A stretch of 35,985 nt of DNA from Prevotella sp. (GTDB lineage: Bacteria > Bacteroidota > Bacteroidia > Bacteroidales > Bacteroidaceae). Position 1 is the stretch's first letter. The number at the start of each line of letters is the position of its first letter. The stretch spans positions 1 to 35,985 of the forward strand of contig JALFPC010000023.1 of NCBI GenBank assembly GCA_022782305.1, given 5' to 3'. The notes under the pieces were generated by a model. It saw only the letters and a program-made list of their open reading frames with translations, did no database searches and was not told the DNA's origin. A program made the position numbers and the translations under genes. Positions 1-8,800 of the stretch are shown here, piece after piece.

Positions 1-41
1 CCAGCCTTGCTGTTGTCAATCTGTGCTGTACTATCAACCAT
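1..41 (-). CDS. 5' end of a minus-strand CDS truncated by the window edge (MVDSTAQIDNSKA...)
   Basis: Minus strand reads ATGGTTGATAGTACAGCACAGATTGACAACAGCAAGGCTGG without a stop; a TAATTTTG -7-like box lies just upstream (68..61 on minus). Confidence 0.4.
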   Translation of the reverse strand, partial: MVDSTAQIDNSKA

Positions 42-139
42 ACTAATTTGTATATTGACACAAAATTATAATAAAATTGGGACAAAACGATACTATTGTA
101 CCAAAAAGTTACTTGTTTTAATGCTTATTTAACAGAGTC

Positions 140-179
140 AAGAGTGTTCAAGAGTGTCCAAGAGTGTTCAAAAGTGTCC
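140..179. repeat. 10-bp tandem repeat, 4 units (AAGAGTGTTC / AAGAGTGTCC)
   Basis: Direct reading: AAGAGTGTTC AAGAGTGTCC AAGAGTGTTC AAAAGTGTCC. Confidence 0.9.
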
Positions 180-215
180 AAGATTACAAAGGGGGACTAA
201 CAACAGTTGTTATTA

Positions 216-399
216 CATCACAAGAATAACTGTTCTTGCATCACAAGAATAACTGTTCTTGCATCACAAGAATAACTGTTCTTGCATCACAAGAATAACG
301 GTTCTTGTACCACAAGAATAACTGTTCTTGCATCACAAGAATAACTGTTCTTGCATCACAAGAATAACTGTTCTTGTATCCTAAGAATAACTGTTATTA
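216..399. repeat. 23-bp tandem repeat array, 8 units, consensus CATCACAAGAATAACTGTTCTTG
   Basis: Units begin at 216, 239, 262, 285, 308, 331, 354 and 377; each of the first 7 contains the inverted repeat CAAGAA-N6-TTCTTG; the last unit is degenerate. Confidence 0.95.
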
Positions 400-513
400 T
401 ATCATAGAAAAAATGATTGACTTTGACTTACAATTTGACCTCGATAATAACTCCAAAATCTGACAAAGCTAATTTATAGAACCCACCTAAGATGGGGTAT
501 TTGATTATGATTA

Positions 514-849
514 AAACTTTCAAACTTTCAAACTTTCACTGGGGGTACTTTTCCACATGTAGATACGTACATATTATATATAAGAGTCTTCATACGTTAT
601 GCCTACCTCGCGAGATGGTATAATATCGTCTCTTTTGTTTTCTGCCGAGATATCGGCAGAGGGGTGGGATGATAACCCCTACCATCAGAGACTATCACCT
701 TTTGTGCAATACCCGTCGTCGTCATAGTCCATATTGGCGTTGCGGGTATTATTTGCACCATTGGAAGCATTTTCCCTATTATTATAATGTACGCGCGCCC
801 CCACCTGTGGAAAAGTGGTCCTAGTGAAATATTGAAAGTTTGAAAGTTT
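514..849. repeat. Inverted-repeat-bounded intergenic element: 47-bp arms at 514-560 and 803-849
   Basis: Reverse complement of 514-560 matches 803-849 at 40/47 positions (ACxTGTGGAAAAGT...AGTGAAA..TTGAAAGTTTGAAAGTTT). Confidence 0.8.
604..692 (+). other. Candidate structured RNA/DNA element with several stems
   Basis: Stem TCTGCCGA(GATA)TCGGCAGA 641-660; GGGGT...ACCCC 661-679; GATGGTA 614-620 pairs TACCATC 680-686; GTCTCT 628-633 pairs AGAGAC 687-692. Confidence 0.45.
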
Positions 850-954
850 CTCTCTTTCTTTTCTTCTTTCTTCTGCTCTTTTTAGTCTTACCTCGTCGAT
901 GTTTTCCCCTGCCTGCTTTGCCAGATAGAAAGCCAATATCTCCCTCTTGCGCAA
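685..954 (-). CDS. Hypothetical protein, possibly a remnant or spurious ORF
   Basis: 89-aa ORF; start is TTG; overlaps one arm of the inverted repeat (KLSNFQ peptide comes from the repeat). Confidence 0.25.
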   Translation of the reverse strand: MRKREILAFYLAKQAGENIDEVRLKRAEERRKEREKLSNFQYFTRTTFPQVGARVHYNNRENASNGANNTRNANMDYDDDGYCTKGDSL

Positions 955-1179
955 ATTGAAGCCTGAATCATAGGTTTAGGTCCATTATCTTATACAAAGA
1001 TACACAAAATCTTTCATATAAGCATCAAAACAATTAGGAAATAATTCAATAATCTGACAATTTAACAATTACACACACTATTCCTCGCTATTCCGAGTGC
1101 AAAACGAAGCAATTCTGGCATACCAACACCCAACAACTGTAAAATCCCCCTCCATATCCACACTTTTGCATAAAAATCC

Positions 1180-1210
1180 TTGCACAATCCAAATAAATGC
1201 CTTACATTTG
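1180..1210 (+). promoter_or_regulatory. Bacteroidetes-type promoter upstream of fetA-like gene
   Basis: TTG (1180-1182) - N20 - TACATTTG (1203-1210); implies the upstream ATG at 1197 is not the start. Confidence 0.6.
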
Positions 1211-1253
1211 CAGTTCAGGTGGTCAAAAGTATTGTGACCACAATGATAATAAG

Positions 1254-1904
1254 ATGATAGAAGTAAAAGACGCAACGATATGCAAGGGCGGAGAGCAACT
1301 CTTTGCCCACCTCTCATTCGTGGTAAACGATGGAGAGATGGTGGCGGTAACCGGTACGTCGGGCAGCGGAAAGACTACACTGGTGAAAGCCCTCATGGGA
1401 TTTGACAAACTGAAAACAGGACATATAAGCATTGACGGCGAACTGCTCACTCCAGCCTCGGCAGTAGAGTTCAGACGATTTATGTCGTATGTGCCCCAAG
1501 ACCTGGTGCTGACAGCAGAGACAGTAGAGGAGATGATGGCCATGCCCTTTGCACTAAAAGCAAACATGGCAGCCCGACGCTCACGAAAAACAATAGAAGA
1601 GGAATGGGCACAACTGGCACTGCCTGGAGCCATCTATGACAAGCGGGTGAGTGAACTCAGCGGAGGCGAAAAGCAGAGAGTGCTGCTCTCTATATGCAAA
1701 CTGCTGAAGAAACCAGTGGTGATATGCGACGAACCCACATCGGCTCTGGATGAAGACACCACAACACTTGTAATACATTATCTGCGCTCGATGGCTGATA
1801 ACGGGGCATCGGTGGTGGTGGTAACACACGACCATACACTGGCAGAAAAATGCGACAAGGTGATAGATATTACACATTATAATAATAATGATCAATCAAG
1901 ATAA
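1254..1904 (+). CDS. fetA: ABC transporter ATP-binding protein, FetA/YbbL-like
   Basis: Walker A GTSGSGKTT, signature LSGGEKQR, Walker B VVICDEPTSALD; directly followed by a FetB-family permease. Confidence 0.8.
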   Translation: MIEVKDATICKGGEQLFAHLSFVVNDGEMVAVTGTSGSGKTTLVKALMGFDKLKTGHISIDGELLTPASAVEFRRFMSYVPQDLVLTAETVEEMMAMPFALKANMAARRSRKTIEEEWAQLALPGAIYDKRVSELSGGEKQRVLLSICKLLKKPVVICDEPTSALDEDTTTLVIHYLRSMADNGASVVVVTHDHTLAEKCDKVIDITHYNNNDQSR

Positions 1905-2689
1905 TGACAACAGATATTACTACCATAGGCATGATTGTGGGCCTGATGCTCATGGCCGTGCCACTGTATGCCTTTCATAGACTGGGAGCCAAAATGATAA
2001 CAAGCACCATGACAGCCACAGCGCGCATGGTAGTGCAACTCTTTCTGATAGGACTATATCTGCGCTATCTCTTTGAATATAACAGTTCGCTGGTCAATAT
2101 TCTGTGGGTAGGGGTGATGGTGATAGTGGCTGCCTTTACGGCAGCACACCGCACTGGCATTAAACGCCAACTCATCGTGATGCCACTATGCGTGGGACTC
2201 ATGGCTTCTGCCATGGCCGTGGGAATGTATTTCCTTGTGCTCGTGCTCAGACTGGCTCATCCCTTTGATGCACGCTATTTTGTGCCCATCATGGGAATAC
2301 TCATGGGAAACATGCTGGGAGTGAACGTGATGGCGCTAAATACCTATTACGACAGCATGCACCGCGAACAATCGCTCTATTACTATCTGCTGGGCAATGG
2401 CGCCACACATTTTGAAGCCGTGAGACCCTTCGTGTCGAGAGCCATAGAGAAAGCATTTGCACCATGCGTGGCCAACATGGCCGTGATGGGAATAGTATCG
2501 CTGCCAGGCACGATGATAGGTCAACTGCTGGGAGGGTCGCTGCCAGGCATAGCCATCAAATATCAGATCATGATAATAGTGATAACCTTCACTGCATCTA
2601 TGCTCTCGCTGGTCATCACACTGATAATAGCAGACCGACGATCCTTCGACTCTTTCGGCAGAATTATAGACGTGATGAGACGAAAATGA
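1904..2689 (+). CDS. fetB: ABC transporter permease, FetB/UPF0014 family
   Basis: Multi-TM protein with PIMGILMGNMLGVNVMALN and ATHFEAVRPFVSRAIEKAFAPCVANMAVMGIVSLPGTMIGQLLGGSLP typical of the UPF0014 family; TAATG overlap with the ATPase gene. Confidence 0.85.
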   Translation: MTTDITTIGMIVGLMLMAVPLYAFHRLGAKMITSTMTATARMVVQLFLIGLYLRYLFEYNSSLVNILWVGVMVIVAAFTAAHRTGIKRQLIVMPLCVGLMASAMAVGMYFLVLVLRLAHPFDARYFVPIMGILMGNMLGVNVMALNTYYDSMHREQSLYYYLLGNGATHFEAVRPFVSRAIEKAFAPCVANMAVMGIVSLPGTMIGQLLGGSLPGIAIKYQIMIIVITFTASMLSLVITLIIADRRSFDSFGRIIDVMRRK

Positions 2690-2694
2690 CTAAT

Positions 2695-2741
2695 TGTCAT
2701 GACATATTTTGACCTGTGTCAATGGTGTTGACGCATGTCAA
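2695..2741. promoter_or_regulatory. Cluster of operator-like palindromes: TGTCATGACA, TTGACCTGTGTCAA, TTGACGCATGTCAA
   Basis: Perfect 5-4-5 inverted repeats at 2709-2722 and 2728-2741 (centres 19 bp apart) plus a perfect 10-bp palindrome at 2695-2704. Confidence 0.6.
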
Positions 2742-2802
2742 TAAAAAACAAAATAACAACCGAAAAGTCTGCCAATATAGTGTGCCGATAGATTTTTAGC
2801 AC

Positions 2803-2810
2803 TATCTTTG
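2803..2810 (+). promoter_or_regulatory. -7-like box TATCTTTG upstream of smORF
   Basis: Matches TAnnTTTG; no clear -33 TTG at the expected spacing. Confidence 0.45.
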
Positions 2811-2896
2811 CACCATCAAAAGTAAGGATAACAAATGATGCAGCGGCATCAAAACACAGACTAAAAAGATTGTTTAATTTAAAAGATTGAAAGATT

Positions 2897-3001
2897 ATGA
2901 AAAAGATTATCAACAAACTGACTGGCAGCAAGAAGTTTAACAAGTATTGCACCAACGTACTGAAAATGTACAACTATGGCCGGGTAAACCTGCCAATGTA
3001 A
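2897..3001 (+). CDS. 34-aa basic small protein MKKIINKLTGSKKFNKYCTNVLKMYNYGRVNLPM
   Basis: ATG ORF with in-frame stop just upstream (2888-2890), tandem TAATAA end, -7-like box upstream and strong terminator 36 nt downstream; below the length cutoff of the supplied ORF track. Confidence 0.55.
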   Translation: MKKIINKLTGSKKFNKYCTNVLKMYNYGRVNLPM

Positions 3002-3036
3002 TAAACAAGACATCTGATTGAATATTTATATCTCAG

Positions 3037-3081
3037 AGTAGAGCGTGTCAAGAGAATGATTGGCACGCTCTACTTTTTTTT
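3037..3081 (+). terminator. Rho-independent terminator
   Basis: AGTAGAGCGTGTCA ... TGGCACGCTCTACT (14-bp stem, one G-U) followed by a T-tract. Confidence 0.9.
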
Positions 3082-3137
3082 GGGTGGATGATGGGAAAAA
3101 ATGGAGGATAATTGATGGTAATAATAATTTTTTTTTG

Positions 3138-3145
3138 TATATTTG
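3138..3145 (+). promoter_or_regulatory. -7 box TATATTTG upstream of regulator gene
   Basis: TAnnTTTG match 21 nt before the start codon. Confidence 0.45.
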
Positions 3146-3166
3146 CATGACTAAAACAACTAATAT

Positions 3167-5614
3167 ATGCATAAGATGTGGACCCTGATGATGATGATGA
3201 CAGTCATGCTTGTTGGCATGGCGCATGACACTATGGGGGCACAAAAGAAAAATGAAGACCATGGACAATGGCTGATGACCGAATATGACGATCATGGAGG
3301 CATGTCGCAATGGCATATCACCAAAATGCTGCAAGATAAAAACGGGTATATGTGGTTTGCAAGTTGGAACGGACTCAATAGATATGACGGGTATGAGTTC
3401 GCAACGTTTAAATCCACTCCCGGCGACGGAACAAACGTGGCATCAGACAGAATAAGAAACATAGTGATGGGCAAACATGATGACATCTTTTGCTATATAG
3501 ACCAGGAGATATGGCGATTTTCTACATTAAACCATACATTCAGCAAACCATCAGACAACGACTCTATAATCTATTACCACATGCTAACCAACGACCCAGA
3601 GGTGTGGCCCGAAAAAGATACTACAATATGCGGATATCACATTGAAAAGGTTAGACAGGTGATGGACGACAGACAAGGAAACAAATGGGTGATGGGGAGA
3701 TATGGAGTGAAAAAACTGGTGAAACAAAAAACGCCCTTCGCCACCATCGAAGCCGTGCCAAAGGATATCGTGAGGGCGCTCTTTGCAGATAACAAGGGGA
3801 GAATATGGATAGCATCCAGAAATACTGCCACTGTGACCATTGTGGACAAAAAACTAAAGCTGATAGGGTATCTCGGCAGCAACGGACGATTGCACTCAAC
3901 TCCACAGAACTTCGCACCAATCTATTCTATCATGCAACAACGAAATGGCAACATCTGGCTATGCTCAAAGCCACACGGACTGATCATGCTCAAAGAAACG
4001 ACAGATGGGGTGTTTGACATCAAAACCATGACCAAAGGTAGTAGACATGATATCAGACGGGGATTATGTATTAACAGTAATGATGTGTATGACATAAAAG
4101 AAGATAGGCACGGACGACTGTGGGTGGGCACTCTCGGAGGAGGTATCAATATGATGGTGCCAAAGGGAAATAATTACAGAGTGTATAACAAAGACAACGC
4201 ATATAAAAGTTATCCTTCTGCAGCTGTCAACGTGAGAAAGGTGATGATAGTGGGCGACAGCATGCTCATGGCTACTACCACGGGAGGACTCATAGCGGCA
4301 GACATACGGAAGAATAATATCGAATTCTGCCTGCATACACGACAGGGAACACGACAAAACAGCCTCTCATGTAATGCCACCATGGACATGGTGATGGATA
4401 GTAAAGGCAGACTCTTCGTGTCTACAGAGAGCGGAGGAATAAACATGCTGGTAACAAGAAACCTCAACAACAAAAGGTATGAATTCAAGCATTTCACTAC
4501 AGCACAGGGCATGGGCTCGGATGTGGTGATGGCCATGGCTCGCTCGGGTAACCAACTTATGGTGCAGAGCCTAAACCAACTGATCAGACTGGATGCCGAC
4601 AAGGGTAGGACCGACAACTATGGAGGACGATTCTTTGCCATGCCCATACGATTCTCAGATGCTGCACCATTATGCTTGGAAGACAGACGATGGATGCTGA
4701 CTCTCGAAACAGGTGTGATGGTGATGCCTGAAGATGAATTAGACAATAGAACATACTCGCCGCAAATTGCCATCACATATATCGAAATGCCAGGAGCACA
4801 GCGAACATTCTCGATTAGTCATAGCGACACCATACTACTAAATGATGAACAAAGGGATGTGACCATAGGATTTGCAGCTCTCGACTTTGCTGACAATAGC
4901 AACATAAAATATTCTACCAGACTGACCGAATTCGGAGAAGGTGAGTGGGCTCCATACAGCCATGCACGATCGGTGAGCCTCGTTAACCTCACTCCTGGCA
5001 CCTATAGGTTGGATATACGCTCCACTAATGCCGACGGACTGACCGTAGACAATACCAAATCTGTATATATCGTGGTGACGCCTACATTCTGGGAAACAAC
5101 ACTGGCAAAATGCATTTACCTGATGATGATGATGGCCATAATATATGCTGTTACCTATACCTTATTCTATATACGAACGCTCAAAAGGCAAAGAAAGGAA
5201 AACTATGACAAGTATATGAAACTGGTCAACGGAGGAGACGACAACGGACATGACGATGGCCAAATGACACAAACGGGCATGAGCGACGAAGATAGACAGT
5301 TTATGAAAAGACTAACCGATTTTGTGACCAATAATTTATCAAACAGCAATGCCTCTGTAGATGATATGGCTGCTGCCACAGCCACTTCGCGCTCAAGCCT
5401 AAACAGAAAAACAAAAAACCTGCTCGGAGTGACTCCTGCTGACTTCATGAAAGAGGCACGTATGAAAAGAGCATGCCAAATGCTCATGACCACCACTGAC
5501 AATATCAACGATATAGCATACGCATGCGGATTTGCTGATGCTAAGTATTTCTCTAAATGTTTCAAGGCATCATGGGGCATGTCGCCAAGCGAATATCGCA
5601 CAGCAGAGAAATAA
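3167..5614 (+). CDS. Transmembrane sensor-regulator: two-component-regulator-propeller repeats, Y_Y_Y domain, TM helix, AraC-type HTH; no kinase or receiver
   Basis: Reg_prop motifs (DKNGYMWFASWNGLNRYDGYEF, DRHGRLWVGTLGGGIN), Y_Y_Y-like segment before a TM helix, C-terminal AraC (DNINDIAYACGFADAKYFSKCFKASWGMSPSEYR). Confidence 0.85.
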   Translation: MHKMWTLMMMMTVMLVGMAHDTMGAQKKNEDHGQWLMTEYDDHGGMSQWHITKMLQDKNGYMWFASWNGLNRYDGYEFATFKSTPGDGTNVASDRIRNIVMGKHDDIFCYIDQEIWRFSTLNHTFSKPSDNDSIIYYHMLTNDPEVWPEKDTTICGYHIEKVRQVMDDRQGNKWVMGRYGVKKLVKQKTPFATIEAVPKDIVRALFADNKGRIWIASRNTATVTIVDKKLKLIGYLGSNGRLHSTPQNFAPIYSIMQQRNGNIWLCSKPHGLIMLKETTDGVFDIKTMTKGSRHDIRRGLCINSNDVYDIKEDRHGRLWVGTLGGGINMMVPKGNNYRVYNKDNAYKSYPSAAVNVRKVMIVGDSMLMATTTGGLIAADIRKNNIEFCLHTRQGTRQNSLSCNATMDMVMDSKGRLFVSTESGGINMLVTRNLNNKRYEFKHFTTAQGMGSDVVMAMARSGNQLMVQSLNQLIRLDADKGRTDNYGGRFFAMPIRFSDAAPLCLEDRRWMLTLETGVMVMPEDELDNRTYSPQIAITYIEMPGAQRTFSISHSDTILLNDEQRDVTIGFAALDFADNSNIKYSTRLTEFGEGEWAPYSHARSVSLVNLTPGTYRLDIRSTNADGLTVDNTKSVYIVVTPTFWETTLAKCIYLMMMMAIIYAVTYTLFYIRTLKRQRKENYDKYMKLVNGGDDNGHDDGQMTQTGMSDEDRQFMKRLTDFVTNNLSNSNASVDDMAAATATSRSSLNRKTKNLLGVTPADFMKEARMKRACQMLMTTTDNINDIAYACGFADAKYFSKCFKASWGMSPSEYRTAEK

Positions 5615-5764
5615 TATGAAAGTCTGAAAAGATGGGATGAGGGAATAGGCATATATCGCCGTATGCCTATGAAAAAAGGGGGATTTTCTGTTGCAACGGG
5701 TGGTTTGAACCGTTTTTACACCGCCTTTGGAGCTATTGTAACCCATGAAAACAGTATTTTGCAG

Positions 5765-5772
5765 TATCTTTG
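5765..5772 (+). promoter_or_regulatory. -7 box TATCTTTG upstream of the pectin esterase gene
   Basis: TAnnTTTG inside the ORF-track N-terminal extension, 35 nt before the preferred ATG at 5807. Confidence 0.5.
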
Positions 5773-5806
5773 CGCAAAATTATTTATTTACCTAAAACTG
5801 TTTTTT

Positions 5807-8800
5807 ATGTACAACAAACTTCTTACACTTTTCAGAGTGATGGTATTGGCATCTATGGTGATGGCTGTACCTATGGAGGCAAAGAAGAAAGTCAACACCA
5901 TCGGCGACTCTACTATGGCAAACTATCCTACGGATGGGTCTACAGACAAAAGAGGATGGGCGCAGATGCTGCAGCAATTCTTCAATACCGACAATGTAAC
6001 GGTAAACAACCGAGGCAAGTCGGGAGCCTCAAGCAAATCTTTCTATCGTGAGTCTGCATATTGGCCCACTATGGTCACAGGCGGAAGCGACGCTATGCAG
6101 GCTGGAGATTTCCTAATTATCCAATTTGCACACAACGATGAAAAAAATGGTGGGGCTGATGGAGACGTGGTAAAACAATACTACAACAGCATTGGAGATG
6201 CAGCAACAGCATCTGCAACAGACTATAGAGGTACCACAGCATCGGGCACTTTTAAAGAATATATACGCAAGTATATCAATGAGGCTAAGGCCATGGGAGT
6301 AAAACCTATAGTGGTGGCTCCTATCTGCAGAAAATATTTTGCCACAGGAGGACAGAGCATTAGACGAAATGGTAAACATGACCTGGGTGACAATTTTACA
6401 AAATGCGACGGAACATCTCTCTCAACAGGTAATAAAGTGCCTGAGAGCGATAATACCTATGACTATGTGGAGCAGGCAAAGGCTGTGGCATACGAATATG
6501 ACGATGTGCCATTCATAGACCTCACTGCTCTGACAGAACAACTATATCTGAAATATGGTGAGGCGTATTGCACTCTGAACCTATTCTGCAACGACGACTC
6601 TACACACCCCTCAGCTCTCGGCGCTACACTCATAGCACGAGAGTTTGCACAGCAACTCAAACTGCAGGCTACTACAGAAACAGACCCAAAAAGAAAGCAA
6701 ATACTCGAAGAACTGGCACAGGATGTGGTGGTATCGGCAGAGATCACATTTAATCCTACATCTGGAGATATGGGAAAGGCGTATATGGGACAGAGCATTG
6801 TGAAAGAGTATAACGTGTCGGCTTTCGGAGTGGACAACGGCGCAAAAATGAATATCAGCGTTGACGGGGGATTTCTCATCTCTAACGACAAGGTTAACTA
6901 CAACAACTCACTCACACTGACTGCAGACGGCAACAATATAATATCGTCATTGTATGTAAAGGTAAACCTCAACGCTCCAGGAAAAGTAAACGGTACTCTC
7001 ACTGCTACAGTGGGACAGCAAACATCTACTCTGCAACTCACCGCAGAGGCCATAAACTTGAACGGTGGCACCGAAACGAATGCTGTGTGGCCTCTGACAG
7101 AATCAACTAAACCAAATGACAACGAATTGCTTACTCTGACAGAACAAACGCTATCTGAACTTTCTGTAAAACAGTATGCAAACATTGGTACTGACAATCC
7201 ACGAAAAATGCAACTGCTCACCACAACTACGGGAGAATGGGGAGTGGGAGAGATTGACGAGGTCTCTACAAGATATGCACAGTTTAAAATTACATGCCCA
7301 GCTGACTGCAATTTCGCTATCGACAAAATTACTTATTACATCTCGGGAAGGGGAGGATCGGCTGTTAGCTATCATGCTTACTATAGCGTAAACAGCGATT
7401 TCGCAAACCCTGTGCTCATCGACGAAAAAGTGAACATGGCTAAGGATGCTCCCACAATAATCGAATGCAATATTGCAGAACAAATAGAAGAGGGACAGAG
7501 CTTCTACGTGAGATTATATCCATGGTATAACGGACAAACAACCGCGGCTACAGGAAAATATTTGTGTATTTCTGATATGAACATTCACGGCAGCATAACA
7601 AAAGCCGGGGGACAGAGCATTGACATTAATGGAAGCGTGGCTTATCCGCTCGTAGACGCACAACCATCATTCGAACCTGAGGAGATGGCTGTAGGATTTG
7701 TGGGCAAAACTATGGACCACGGACAACTCTTGACCATAGGACAAAACGGGGGACTGACATGGAGCGGAACTACTGACAATGGTAAGGTGCAAACCATGGT
7801 GAGCAATGTAACTGGAGCATCACTGCCTACATCGGCTGTTGACGGAAACACTATAACATTTACACTCACACCTGAAGACGGCCTGGTGTTCTTGCCAAGC
7901 AAAGTGACTTTCCAGGCTGCAAGATATGGCACTGATGGTGGAAATATAACAGCATCGGTGGAAGCAAACGGTATGGCTGAAATATGCAATAATGAGGGCG
8001 TCAACCGCTCGGGTAAGGGACTGGCTCTCAAAACGATATCTTCAGAAATCAATGGCGTGTCGGCAGATGCTGCCAATCCTCTCAAACTGAAGATATCTGT
8101 GCTCGGACTGGGCAACAACAAAAGCGTGGGACTCAATGATATCGTGGTGGAAGGTAGACTGATGGGACAACTGCAGCAAACAGTGAAATATTCGCTCACT
8201 ACCGTGGTGACACCAGCAGGAGCTGGTTCTGTGCAGGCAGACCCCGAGATGGACGCATATAAAGAGGGTTCTATCGTAAATCTTAAAGCAACACGAAATT
8301 TCGGATATAAGTTTAAGGAATGGCAGATAGACGGCAACAAAGTGTCTACTAACGAATCATTCTCTGTAAAGATGGATGGCAACAAAATTCTGACTGCCGT
8401 GTTTGACGAAATACCAGTATATACCGTCACTGCTAAGTGTACTAATGATGCTGAGCGCACCATGGGCAACGTAACTCTAACACCAAACGAACATGATGGT
8501 AAGTATGAGGCTGGTACTACTGTGACTGCAGTGGCACAGGAGTCGAAGATTCTTAAATTCATGCAGTGGACTGATAAACACGAGAATGCGGGTACAGCGG
8601 CCACACGAACATTCACTGTGAATGAAGATATGCAACTGGTGGCTGACTATGAATTGCAGGATTTCGTGGCGGTGTTTGACGCATCCATGACTCAGGCATA
8701 CGCATATAACAATGCTGCCAATTACCCATTCACCGCTGACATCGCATGGGACGAACAAAGAAATGCTACTGCATCGGTGGTGAGAACTGACAACGGTGCT

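Noticed and set aside
216-399. Possible CRISPR array
   Set aside because: Units are contiguous 23-mers without variable spacers; no cas genes nearby.
7642-8616. 324-aa minus-strand ORF
   Set aside because: Antisense to the well-supported pectin esterase CDS; composition is a mirror of the coding strand, no recognisable domain.
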